A DNA stretch of 27,431 nucleotides from Silanimonas sp965368785 (lineage in GTDB: Bacteria > Pseudomonadota > Gammaproteobacteria > Xanthomonadales > Xanthomonadaceae), in assembly GCA_965368785.1 (NCBI GenBank), contig CBDUOG010000025.1, forward strand, positions 1-27,431. The letters are read 5' to 3'. Positions within the stretch are counted from its first letter, which is position 1. The number at the start of each line of letters is the position of its first letter. Of this stretch, positions 1-6,806 are shown one piece after another. The position numbers were made by a program, and so were the translations under genes. Below the pieces are notes generated by a model. The model searched no databases, had not been told where the DNA came from, and was given only the letters and a program-made list of their open reading frames with translations.

Positions 1-771
1 GGGGTTCTGGGCGAGGTGGACATACGCCTGCCGTTCTGGATCGCTGCGGGCTTGGCGCTGCTGAACTTTTTGTACGGGTTTTTTATTCTCCCCGAATCGC
101 ATCCGCCGGAGCGCCGCCGGCCTTTTTCATGGCGTTCGGCGCACCCATTAAGCGCGGTAAAGTTCTTGTACGGGCATCGCCAGTCCGGCGTCTTCGCGCT
201 GTCCATAGTGGTGTTTTTGTCGCAACTTGCACACTACGCCCTACCGGCTATCTACGTGTTGTATACCGACTATCGCTATGGCTGGAGTGAGATCACTGTC
301 GGCTTGTCATTGGCCGCCGTGGGTATCTGCAACGCTCTGGTCCAAGTGGTCTTATTGCCGCGAATGGTTGGCCGTTTTGGCGAACGTCGCACGCTGTTGA
401 CCGGCATTATTCTGGGCGTTTGCGGGTTTGCCGCGTTGGGCCTGGCGCCCAATGGCTTTTTGTTTGTGTTTGCGATCCCGCTAATGGCCCTTTGGGGATT
501 AGCGGCGCCAGCCACTCAGGCGCTTATGAGCAAGGCAATCGGCCCACAGGATCAAGGACAGCTTCAGGGTTCGGTTACCTCCTTAGTAGCGATTGCCGGA
601 ATTTTCGGTCCGATGAGTTTTGCCGCCGTTTTTAGAACCTTCGAGGCCCCTGAGCTGGGCTGGACGATTTCGGGCGCGGGGTTCTTTATGGCCGCGCTTA
701 TCCTGATTGGCGCCTGGGCTTTGGCCAGAAGCGTGCACGCCAAGCTGCCGGTGGCCGCAGTTTTAGATTAA
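1..771 (+). CDS. TetA-like MFS drug exporter, C-terminal part (5' truncated)
   Basis: The reading frame is open from base 1 and ends at TAA 769-771, so the N-terminal part lies outside the window. The first residues, GVLGEVDIRLPFW, match the loop and the start of a transmembrane helix near the middle of TCR/Tet-type major facilitator proteins. About seven hydrophobic segments follow, separated by short loops such as RFGERRTLL, the basic loop typical of MFS half-repeats. Family members are inner-membrane proton antiporters that export drugs or metabolites. The substrate cannot be read from sequence, and calling it tetracycline resistance would be unsafe. It lies upstream of folE on the same strand with 209 bp between them, so it is probably not part of the flagellar programme. 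I am sure of the MFS fold and fairly sure of the TetA-like subfamily. Confidence 0.85.
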   Translation, partial: GVLGEVDIRLPFWIAAGLALLNFLYGFFILPESHPPERRRPFSWRSAHPLSAVKFLYGHRQSGVFALSIVVFLSQLAHYALPAIYVLYTDYRYGWSEITVGLSLAAVGICNALVQVVLLPRMVGRFGERRTLLTGIILGVCGFAALGLAPNGFLFVFAIPLMALWGLAAPATQALMSKAIGPQDQGQLQGSVTSLVAIAGIFGPMSFAAVFRTFEAPELGWTISGAGFFMAALILIGAWALARSVHAKLPVAAVLD

Positions 772-827
772 TTGCGTATTTGACGGTAAGCCCAGGGATG
801 TCGAGCCTTATTTCAGGATATGAGCAA

Positions 828-911
828 ATGGTATTGCGATTGATTGCCGCCGTGTTGGTCTTCTTGTTGCTTGGGTTTATGCAACACGACGACGATCAGG
901 TATCGGTTTAA
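828..911 (+). CDS. possible 27-residue hydrophobic membrane peptide
   Basis: A short frame, MVLRLIAAVLVFLLLGFMQHDDDQVSV, occupies the gap between the MFS gene and folE. Residues 2-18 form one hydrophobic segment, followed by an acidic tail (HDDD), the shape of a single-span small membrane protein. AGGA at 815-818 lies 9 bases before the ATG and could serve as ribosome binding site. I do not recognise a family. A chance ORF of this length is common, but the clean hydrophobic-then-acidic pattern and the placed AGGA make it worth listing. Function unknown. Confidence 0.35.
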   Translation: MVLRLIAAVLVFLLLGFMQHDDDQVSV

Positions 912-980
912 GTCGTCTTTTAGGCGCTGCTGCAGCCGCGCAAAAACGCTAGACTGGCTCTTCGTAAACCGGAGAGCGCC

Positions 981-1574
981 ATGTCCGACACAAGAAACGG
1001 AATTGAACGCGAAGCTGCTGAAGACGCGGTACGAACACTGCTGCGCTGGGCCGGCGATAATCCCGGTCGCGAAGGACTGCTGGATACCCCGCGACGCGTG
1101 GTCAAGGCCTATTCGGATTGGTTTGGTGGCTATGCACTGGATCCGGAAGAGTATTTATCCCGCACTTTTGAAGAAGTGGCCGGTTACGATGAACTCATCG
1201 TGTTGCGCGACATCCAATTCGAAAGTCATTGCGAGCACCATATGGCGCCCATTATCGGAAAGGCGCATGTGGGTTATCTGCCCGATAACAAGGTAGTGGG
1301 CATTAGTAAGCTGGCCCGGGTGGTTGAGGTTTATGCGAGGCGATTGCAGGTACAGGAGAAGATGACCGCACAGATCGCCGCTTGCATCGAAAAAACCCTG
1401 AAACCACGCGGCGTCGGCGTAGTGATCGAAGCAACCCATCAATGTATGACCACCCGGGGAATCCACAAGCGCGGGGTCAGCATGATTACCTCCAAGATGC
1501 TGGGGTCGTTCCGTGACGATGCCCGAACTCGATCCGAGTTCTTGACGTTTATTGACGTTGGTCCGGGGCGCTAG
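981..1574 (+). CDS. folE: GTP cyclohydrolase I (type IA)
   Basis: This 197-residue protein catalyses GTP to 7,8-dihydroneopterin triphosphate, the first step of tetrahydrofolate synthesis (and of queuosine precursors), in the cytoplasm. Hallmarks are visible. ESHCEHH at about residues 81-87 supplies zinc ligands Cys84 and His87. HQCMTTRG at about 153-160 supplies the third ligand, Cys155, and GTP-site residues. The segment VVGISKLARVVEVYARRLQVQE (about 105-126) is the typical FolE core. Length is normal for bacterial FolE. The start is set by GGAG at 972-975 shortly before the ATG. A possible 6-bp stem (CTCAGC/GTTGAG) just after the stop is a weak candidate for transcription end. It has no evident link with the flagellar genes. 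Confidence 0.97.
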   Translation: MSDTRNGIEREAAEDAVRTLLRWAGDNPGREGLLDTPRRVVKAYSDWFGGYALDPEEYLSRTFEEVAGYDELIVLRDIQFESHCEHHMAPIIGKAHVGYLPDNKVVGISKLARVVEVYARRLQVQEKMTAQIAACIEKTLKPRGVGVVIEATHQCMTTRGIHKRGVSMITSKMLGSFRDDARTRSEFLTFIDVGPGR

Positions 1575-1730
1575 GCCGCCTCAGCCATAAAGTTGAGCAT
1601 TGCATCACACAGGCTTTGCAGCTTTTCACAATGCATTTGATGTTGTTGACAGTTGGGTGCTGTTTTAGCGCGCGGCGGGGGCTAGGATTTAGTCATACCC
1701 CCACGTATGTGAAAGCGAAGGACTGTGCTT

Positions 1731-2438
1731 ATGAACACCATCATCTCCGGAAAAAGTGAATGGACCGGCGTCAAACATGAAGCGGCCCAGAAATTGGACT
1801 CTTCAGAGCTGAGCAAGCGCGTCGGTCGCGCCTGGATGATGGCCTGTCGCGAACTCAAGGACAGTCATACTCAGATTCACCAACAGCTCAGTCGCCGGGT
1901 TCTGGATTTGCTAGGTGACGAAAGCATCGCCCCGACGCTCGCTGAAGACCTGCATGTCGATAGCGCAGACGCGCTGGTTATGCAGAAGCGCTTCGAAGCG
2001 GCGCAATCCGCAGCGGCAGGCCAAATCGACCAGCTGCAGTCTGAGATGGCCATGTTAGAGGCCCGCCTGACCGACATGTATGACATGCTCGAGCAGCACG
2101 CCCGACTCGAAAAAGTTTCCACCGATCCGCATATGGCGGCATTGCAGCGGATCAACCAACTTGTCGCTCAAGCGGCATCACCTGCGCTTGCGCCGTCCAC
2201 AACCGGATCCACTAACGTAACGGTCGAATCCGGTGACGATGACCTTCCGCCGAACGAACGGTTCTTGCAACAAGTCGCGCAGGGTGAAAAATCGCTTAAT
2301 GAGGCTCAGCGCCAGTGGTGCATTGCCGAGGCCTTGATCCTAACCGCAGGCGGTAAGAGTCCTGAGCAGCTTGAGGCCGGCGGCGATCAAGCTTTGGCAA
2401 AACTGATTCTTAACACGCAAATATTGGAAGCAGCCTAA
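1731..2438 (+). CDS. coiled-coil protein of unknown function, paralogue A
   Basis: I do not recognise this roughly 235-residue protein. I chose ATG 1731 over GTG 1725 because AAGGA at 1718-1722 sits 8 bases from the ATG but only 2 from the GTG. The middle (about residues 75-135) is rich in A, E, Q, L and M with heptad-like spacing, so it is probably a coiled coil. A low-complexity linker rich in P, T and S follows. The last about 60 residues, from PNERFLQQVA to LAKLILN, align with the end of the next gene's product at roughly one identity in three. The preceding LQRINQLV also has a counterpart there (LKRIQWLA). There is no signal peptide or membrane segment, so it should be cytoplasmic. It is the first of four co-directional genes that end with J-domain proteins; a role as chaperone client or scaffold would be guesswork. 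Confidence 0.75.
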   Translation: MNTIISGKSEWTGVKHEAAQKLDSSELSKRVGRAWMMACRELKDSHTQIHQQLSRRVLDLLGDESIAPTLAEDLHVDSADALVMQKRFEAAQSAAAGQIDQLQSEMAMLEARLTDMYDMLEQHARLEKVSTDPHMAALQRINQLVAQAASPALAPSTTGSTNVTVESGDDDLPPNERFLQQVAQGEKSLNEAQRQWCIAEALILTAGGKSPEQLEAGGDQALAKLILNTQILEAA

Positions 2439-2483
2439 GCAAAAGCTTGCGTTGGGATGCCACCTGCGGTCTAAAATTGCCGC

Positions 2484-3098
2484 ATGGACGACGAACTGCG
2501 GACTTTGCTGATTGATTGCCGAATTGAGCTGCGCAATAACTTGCGCAACTTTGAGCGTCATGATTTGTACGAGCGATTAAACAAGGTACTGGCCAGCGAT
2601 GTCATGCGCAGTCAGTTTAAGTCTGAGCAAAAAAAGCCCGACGAAGTCGAGTCGCTTAAAAAAATGATCGAGCAATTGCGAAGCGATCTTGAACACGCCG
2701 AGCAGTTGCGCGACAGCGCTAAATTGAACAGCATGAAATCGCAGGGTCAGCTCAATACCTTGCATAAGGCACTCAGTTCCATCGCGACCGATGTTTCAGA
2801 TTCAAAAGATCCTCAATCCGATTCGCTCAAGCGCATTCAGTGGTTGGCTAGCAATGGTGGAGCCAATCCCGCTGCAGCTGCGGCCGCACGCGAAACCGAG
2901 TTGGAACAGCCGGTTCCCTCGCGCATGGTGTTGGAAATGGTCGCGGCCGGCGAACGAAAGTTCACTCGAGATCAGCAAGAGTTTGTCATTGGTGAAGCCA
3001 TGGTATTGACCGGTTGGTCACATACGCCCATTGAGTTGCTCGATCGCGGCGAGCCCTGGCTGGCGAACCTTATCCTAGAAAAAAGCCCGATGAACTAG
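2484..3098 (+). CDS. coiled-coil protein of unknown function, paralogue B
   Basis: This 204-residue protein is not recognised. Its end, PSRMVLEMVAAGERKF through LANLILEK, is a paralogue of the previous protein's C-terminal domain. Both share the pattern P-x4-L-x2-VA-x-GE ... EA-x2-LT ... P-x2-L-x3-G-x3-LA-x-LIL. Residues about 50-100 (EVESLKKMIEQLRSDLEHAEQLRDSAK) form a strongly predicted coiled coil. An alanine-rich linker follows. The start lacks a clear Shine-Dalgarno; ATG 2484 is the first in-frame Met and lies 45 bp after gene A, so translation may depend on upstream ribosomes. The next gene starts only 3 bp after this stop, which argues for one transcript. Confidence 0.75.
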   Translation: MDDELRTLLIDCRIELRNNLRNFERHDLYERLNKVLASDVMRSQFKSEQKKPDEVESLKKMIEQLRSDLEHAEQLRDSAKLNSMKSQGQLNTLHKALSSIATDVSDSKDPQSDSLKRIQWLASNGGANPAAAAAARETELEQPVPSRMVLEMVAAGERKFTRDQQEFVIGEAMVLTGWSHTPIELLDRGEPWLANLILEKSPMN

Positions 3099-3101
3099 AC
3101 A

Positions 3102-3980
3102 GTGGCTGGCAATAGTCAATTGTCAGGCTCTACACTCGGAGCGACTGATGCCGACGCGCCGGGTTCGCCCAATATTTTCGATCTGATTGAGAAAAGCGTC
3201 GCGCGAATGCCCGATAGTATTCGTTTCGTCGGGCTCTGGCTGGCGATGATCGACGGCGAGTTAGATCCGCGCGAGTTTCACGAGATTAGCTTAGCGATGG
3301 AGCATGAGCCTGAAGGTGTCGGTTTCGACGCGATGAGCGCAGCGCTATCAACGAACTATGCCCCGGCGCAGGCCATATCGCGTGACCTGCTGCGGGTGTT
3401 TAGGTTTCTGCGGGCAAATCGTTCTTTGCGCAAAAGCGAATTTCTGCTCGACTTTTTCATAAGGATTTGTGCCGCCGACGGCGGGATTTCACAAAGCGAA
3501 CGCCACGCCCTTCTTTTTCTAAGTGATTTGTTGGCGTTGCCAAGCGAAACCCTGGCGGATCGTTTTGACGCGCTTTTAGGCATCGAGTTTGAGCCACCCG
3601 AGGACCTGTCCACCAGCGGACCCTATGAGCGTGTAGAGGCGGAAATAAAGGCGCGTCACGAACGACTGCGCGATGCCGGATTGGGTGCAGAAATTGATGA
3701 GGCAGTCAAAGCGAAGGCCGCCGCCTCAGTGCAATCGAGCGTGCAAACGAGTTTTGAGCGTGTGCTTACACAGGCACAGCGCGATGCTTTTTTATGTCTG
3801 GGGCTCAAGCAAGACGCGAATCCAATCCAAATCAAAGCAGCATGGCGCAAGCTGTCGCAAAAAAATCATCCCGATCGATTTGCCCAGGCAGACGAAGCCG
3901 CCGTTCAGACTGCTACTGAGGTATTCCGCAATATTCAGAATGCCTTTGACGTTCTGGTAGAGGCGTTTGGCCGTGCGTGA
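3102..3980 (+). CDS. TerB-like plus J-domain (DnaJ-type) co-chaperone protein
   Basis: The C-terminus (about residues 229-292) is a J domain. Helix I is AFLCLGL, helix II is QIKAAWRKLSQ, the HPD triad is at about 256-258 (NHPDRF), and helix III is TEVFRNIQNAFDVL. The HPD triad is the known contact for stimulating Hsp70 (DnaK) ATPase. The N-terminal part has two acidic DG-x5-E/R segments, MIDGELDPREFHEI (about 49-62) and AADGGISQSER (about 124-134), as in TerB-like helical domains. A TerB-then-J order recalls DjlA, but there is no membrane anchor here. The start is GTG 3102, 3 bp after the preceding stop, with no better Met upstream. It overlaps the next gene by 8 bp. It probably delivers a specific client to DnaK; the two upstream coiled-coil paralogues are candidate clients (inference). 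Confidence 0.85.
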   Translation: MAGNSQLSGSTLGATDADAPGSPNIFDLIEKSVARMPDSIRFVGLWLAMIDGELDPREFHEISLAMEHEPEGVGFDAMSAALSTNYAPAQAISRDLLRVFRFLRANRSLRKSEFLLDFFIRICAADGGISQSERHALLFLSDLLALPSETLADRFDALLGIEFEPPEDLSTSGPYERVEAEIKARHERLRDAGLGAEIDEAVKAKAAASVQSSVQTSFERVLTQAQRDAFLCLGLKQDANPIQIKAAWRKLSQKNHPDRFAQADEAAVQTATEVFRNIQNAFDVLVEAFGRA

Positions 3981-4344
3981 CCTGTACCAACGACTTGGGA
4001 TTGGATTTGGCGCAGATGCCAAAAACATCAAGAGGGCGGCGGCGCGTTGCGCGGACGCAGACGTTGTTCAATCGGCAACGCAAATACTCCTGGTCTCGCA
4101 TCGTCGTCGCGCCTACGATCAGGTATACGTAGCCGCCCGCCACGTTGCCGCACTGCGTAGTGCGCTAGCCTTGGAGTCGGCAGCCTGGGCGATCGAATAT
4201 GAGAGTGACTTTCACGGCGAAAGCCTGCCGGGTACACCAGACCGGAACCGCCCGGCACCACTGGATAGCGAGCATAAGCAACCGCAAGACGTTGCAACTA
4301 ATAGGCCGCGATCATTCTGGCAGCGTCTATTTTTCTGGCGCTAG
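3973..4344 (+). CDS. small protein with degenerate J domain lacking HPD
   Basis: This protein of about 124 residues opens with DLYQRLGIGFGADAKNIKRAA. That matches helix I and the start of helix II of a J domain. It then passes straight to VVQSATQILLVSHRRRAYDQVY, which matches helix III and the RxxYD end. The loop with HPD is absent, so it should not activate Hsp70 in the usual way. The C-terminal half is charged and ends in RSFWQRLFFWR, an aromatic-basic tail that could touch membrane or a partner. I preferred GTG 3973 over TTG 3967 because AGAGG (3959-3963) is 9 bases from the GTG and 3 from the TTG. It overlaps the J-domain gene by 8 bp, so coupling is likely. It ends 2 bp from the stop of the opposing HDOD gene. 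Confidence 0.65.
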   Translation: MRDLYQRLGIGFGADAKNIKRAAARCADADVVQSATQILLVSHRRRAYDQVYVAARHVAALRSALALESAAWAIEYESDFHGESLPGTPDRNRPAPLDSEHKQPQDVATNRPRSFWQRLFFWR

Positions 4345-4346
4345 TC

Positions 4347-5447
4347 TCAAGCCACCGCTTCGCGGCCGGCGATGTCAGCAGCTAAGTCGCTCCAACGATC
4401 AAGGTGTTTGAGCACACCGACTCGCTCCAGATAAGGTTCGTCAACAGGCAAGTTGCGCGCCAGTGCGGTGGCGACATGCACCGCGCCGGTAATGCCGAAT
4501 TGATAATCAGAAAAGCGTGGGCAGCGATGGAATGCAACCGGCTCAATGAGCACTGGAGGTAGGCCCCAGAGATCCAGCAGATAGGCTGCCGCTTCGGCGT
4601 GAATCCCGGGCGTTTCAAACCGCAGTAGCGCCTCTTCCGGGCCCAACTCTGGAATGATTCGACCCAAACCGGTTAACAATGCCGAAGTCGCGGCGATATC
4701 ACCTGACACTCGATCGGTGGCGATTCGCCCGGCGAGCCACGAAGCAGTTAAAGACTCTTTTTGAATCCGGGTAACGTCGGCCCCGGCATTGCCGTGCGAA
4801 AAAAGCTCGGCAGCCAGAACCAGCGTGCGAACCGTGCGCAGGCCCATTCGACCCACTGCTGCGGCAACGGTATCCATATGGCGTCCGGAGCAATACAGCG
4901 CAGAGTTGCTGATCTGCAGCAGTTTGCCGCTCAGGACCGCATCCTCGGCGATGAGCTCGGCGACTAGGCCCGCGTGACAGTTAGGGTCTTCCAACGCATT
5001 CATTATCCGCATACACAAACTCGGCGGTGAAGGCAGGCTGGTAATAGACCCTATTTTAGATTTGAGCTCGGGTTTTTGCAGTCGGTTTTGCACATGCACT
5101 AAGCGCTCGACAGTTAAAACCAGGTGGTCGCTGGAGTAGGGATGAGCCAGGAAAGAGTGGGCGACATTAATCGAAAAAATCGCCAGCTCTTCGTCAATCG
5201 GATCGACACTGGCGACGCGTAGAATATTGGGTGCGAGTTGTTGAATTTTGCGCAGCACTGCACGGCCACCGATACCGGGCAAACTTAAGTCGGCGACGAC
5301 CGCATCAATTCCCTCCAAATTGGTCATCTCGGCAAACTCTTCCAGGCTGGCTGGCACACAGACTCGCGCATCAATGCCGTAATCGGGCAGGGACTTGGCT
5401 GTTTCCTTGAGTTCTGCACCATCGGCACCTATCAATAGCAGCCGCAT
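4347..5447 (-). CDS. REC-HDOD signalling protein, paralogue 1
   Basis: This is a 366-residue protein. AAGGA lies 8 bases before the ATG at 5447, which fixes the start inside a longer open frame. Residues 1-120 form a response-regulator receiver domain with a candidate phospho-acceptor Asp53 (VVADLSLPG). The usual Lys before Pro is His102 (LAHPYS) and only one acidic residue follows strand 1, so the domain is partly degenerate. From about 135 an HDOD domain follows: LPSPPSLCMRIMNALEDP, then SGKLLQISNSALY. HDOD domains resemble HD phosphohydrolases without the metal site and act as signalling scaffolds, often in motility, chemotaxis and c-di-GMP pathways. It is divergent from its paralogue at 5617 and has its own sigma-28-like promoter. 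Exact target unknown. Confidence 0.9.
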   Translation of the reverse strand: MRLLLIGADGAELKETAKSLPDYGIDARVCVPASLEEFAEMTNLEGIDAVVADLSLPGIGGRAVLRKIQQLAPNILRVASVDPIDEELAIFSINVAHSFLAHPYSSDHLVLTVERLVHVQNRLQKPELKSKIGSITSLPSPPSLCMRIMNALEDPNCHAGLVAELIAEDAVLSGKLLQISNSALYCSGRHMDTVAAAVGRMGLRTVRTLVLAAELFSHGNAGADVTRIQKESLTASWLAGRIATDRVSGDIAATSALLTGLGRIIPELGPEEALLRFETPGIHAEAAAYLLDLWGLPPVLIEPVAFHRCPRFSDYQFGITGAVHVATALARNLPVDEPYLERVGVLKHLDRWSDLAADIAGREAVA

Positions 5448-5544
5448 CTCGGGATTCCTTATTTGCCAGATGAACCTTTGCAGCTCTGATTTATTGGGGA
5501 TTATGGGTAAAAAGCGCAATAAACAGCTGAATCGGCGTTCTATT

Positions 5545-5571
5545 AAATCGGCAGGATCGAGGGGATCTTTA
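5545..5571 (-). promoter_or_regulatory. sigma-28 (FliA) promoter for REC-HDOD paralogue 1
   Basis: Read on the - strand, TAAAGATC (5571-5564), exactly 11 bases, then GCCGATTT (5552-5545). The known FliA consensus is TAAAGTTT-N11-GCCGATAA; matches are 6/8 and 6/8 with ideal spacing. The expected transcript start is about 90 bases before the ATG at 5447. This would place the HDOD gene among the late flagellar genes. By-eye call. Confidence 0.7.
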
Positions 5572-5616
5572 GAAATCCGGTGTCGAGCCGATGAATAAGA
5601 GTCGAAGAATCGAGGA

Positions 5617-6789
5617 ATGTCCGTGCCTGAGTCCCAACCCAGAACCGGTCCCGCCAGTCACGAAGGCAAGCCACTTTGCGTGCTGTGCGTGAGTGTGGAC
5701 AACAGTTGGACCCAGCGTTTGTCCCGTGATTTTGAACATGCCGGCCGCCCCGGAGTCCTTTTGCATTGTCAGGACGCGCAGAGTGCACTGGCAACTGCCC
5801 TTTCCCGTCAGGTCGATGTGGTGGTGGTTGAGCCACGCATTATGGGCGGGTCGGGGAATGCCCTACTGAGCCTGTTCAAACGCGATCACTCACAGGTCAT
5901 TCGGGTCCTACTGTTGGATGATGGTCGTGATTCGCCTGCGCTGGCTGCCCTGGAAAATTTGCATCGTTTGTTCTACCAGCCCTTGCAAGCGCGTGAACTG
6001 ATTAGCGCAGTCGACGGTATTAAGGAGCTGCGCGCCAAGTTACGCAGCCCACTGTTGGCGGCGGCGATCAGCCGGGTGGGCAAACTACCTGCGCCACCCT
6101 CCCTGGCCATTGAATTGATGCGCAGAACCGAGGACCCGAAAGTAGGTGCTGCGGAAATTTCGCGCATGATCGAACGCGACCCCGCTTTGGCCGCCAAAGT
6201 TCTCAGGCTATGCAATTCGGCGATGTACAGCGGCGGCCGTTCCATTCGTGACATCCATACGGCAGTGGTTTGGTTGGGAAATCTGACCTTGCGCCGATTA
6301 GTACTGGCCGGCGAAGTGTTTGGCGGACCCAAAGCACGCACCCATGATCCGGAGCGCGACATGTTGCGCAAACGCAGCTTGCACGCCGCGCGTTTGGCCG
6401 CGCGAATCCTGCCCGGATTTCAAGCGGACCTGGCCGGTACCGCAGCATTGCTTTCGGGCGTGGGATTGCTGTTGCCCAATGCGGTTGCGCCATGGCATAG
6501 CAAACAACCCAGCTCTGATATAAGCGGTGATCTGAATTATGCTGAAGCAGGCGCGTATTTACTTGAGCTTTGGGGCTTGCCGGGCATTCTGGTCGAGGCA
6601 GCGGCGTACCATCCGACCCCGGCAAAAGTAAATGACGGTGAGTTTGGCGTGATCGGCGCGGTGCATGTAGCATGGGCCCTATTAAGCGATATGCCGTTGG
6701 ACGAATTGTATCTGGCGGAACTGGGTCTTCTGGACCAGCTGGAGCGGTGGAAGGTAATCGCTCAAGAAGTTGTTGCTGAACCCGACTAA
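5617..6789 (+). CDS. REC-like HDOD signalling protein, paralogue 2
   Basis: This 390-residue protein matches paralogue 1 along its length. Shared segments include LPAPPSLAIELMRRTEDP, KVLRLCNSAMY, AEAGAYLLELWGLP and GVIGAVHVAWAL. The N-terminal domain (about 18-138) has the receiver fold pattern, but the phospho-acceptor position is Glu72 (VVVVEPRIMGG) and the conserved Lys is Gln121 (FYQPL). It is thus a pseudo-receiver, perhaps locked in an active-like state. The HDOD domain spans about 150-345. The start is ATG 5617; GTG 5623 is an alternative with better spacing from GAGGA at 5612-5616. The EAL gene starts 17 bp downstream, so both are probably on one transcript. The role is likely regulatory in motility or c-di-GMP signalling (inference from neighbours). 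Confidence 0.9.
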   Translation: MSVPESQPRTGPASHEGKPLCVLCVSVDNSWTQRLSRDFEHAGRPGVLLHCQDAQSALATALSRQVDVVVVEPRIMGGSGNALLSLFKRDHSQVIRVLLLDDGRDSPALAALENLHRLFYQPLQARELISAVDGIKELRAKLRSPLLAAAISRVGKLPAPPSLAIELMRRTEDPKVGAAEISRMIERDPALAAKVLRLCNSAMYSGGRSIRDIHTAVVWLGNLTLRRLVLAGEVFGGPKARTHDPERDMLRKRSLHAARLAARILPGFQADLAGTAALLSGVGLLLPNAVAPWHSKQPSSDISGDLNYAEAGAYLLELWGLPGILVEAAAYHPTPAKVNDGEFGVIGAVHVAWALLSDMPLDELYLAELGLLDQLERWKVIAQEVVAEPD

Positions 6790-6806
6790 CCTAGCTAGAT
6801 CAAATC

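Noticed and set aside
1..771. Tetracycline-resistance gene on a mobile element
   Set aside because: The protein is TetA-like only at family level, and no transposase, inverted repeats or integrase is visible nearby.
844..1296. 150-codon + strand frame overlapping folE
   Set aside because: It is an out-of-frame shadow of folE, with Cys/Arg/Trp-rich composition and no ribosome site.
1588..1595. TAAAGTTG resembling a sigma-28 -35 box after folE
   Set aside because: No GCCG-type -10 half lies 10-12 bases downstream.
1646..1651. TTGACA, a perfect sigma-70 -35 box before paralogue A
   Set aside because: No acceptable -10 hexamer 16-18 bases downstream; that stretch is GC-rich.
5568..5594. TTTAGAAA-N11-GCCGATGA as a + strand sigma-28 site for REC-HDOD paralogue 2
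   Set aside because: The -10 half is good (7/8) but the -35 half matches only 3/8; not enough to call.
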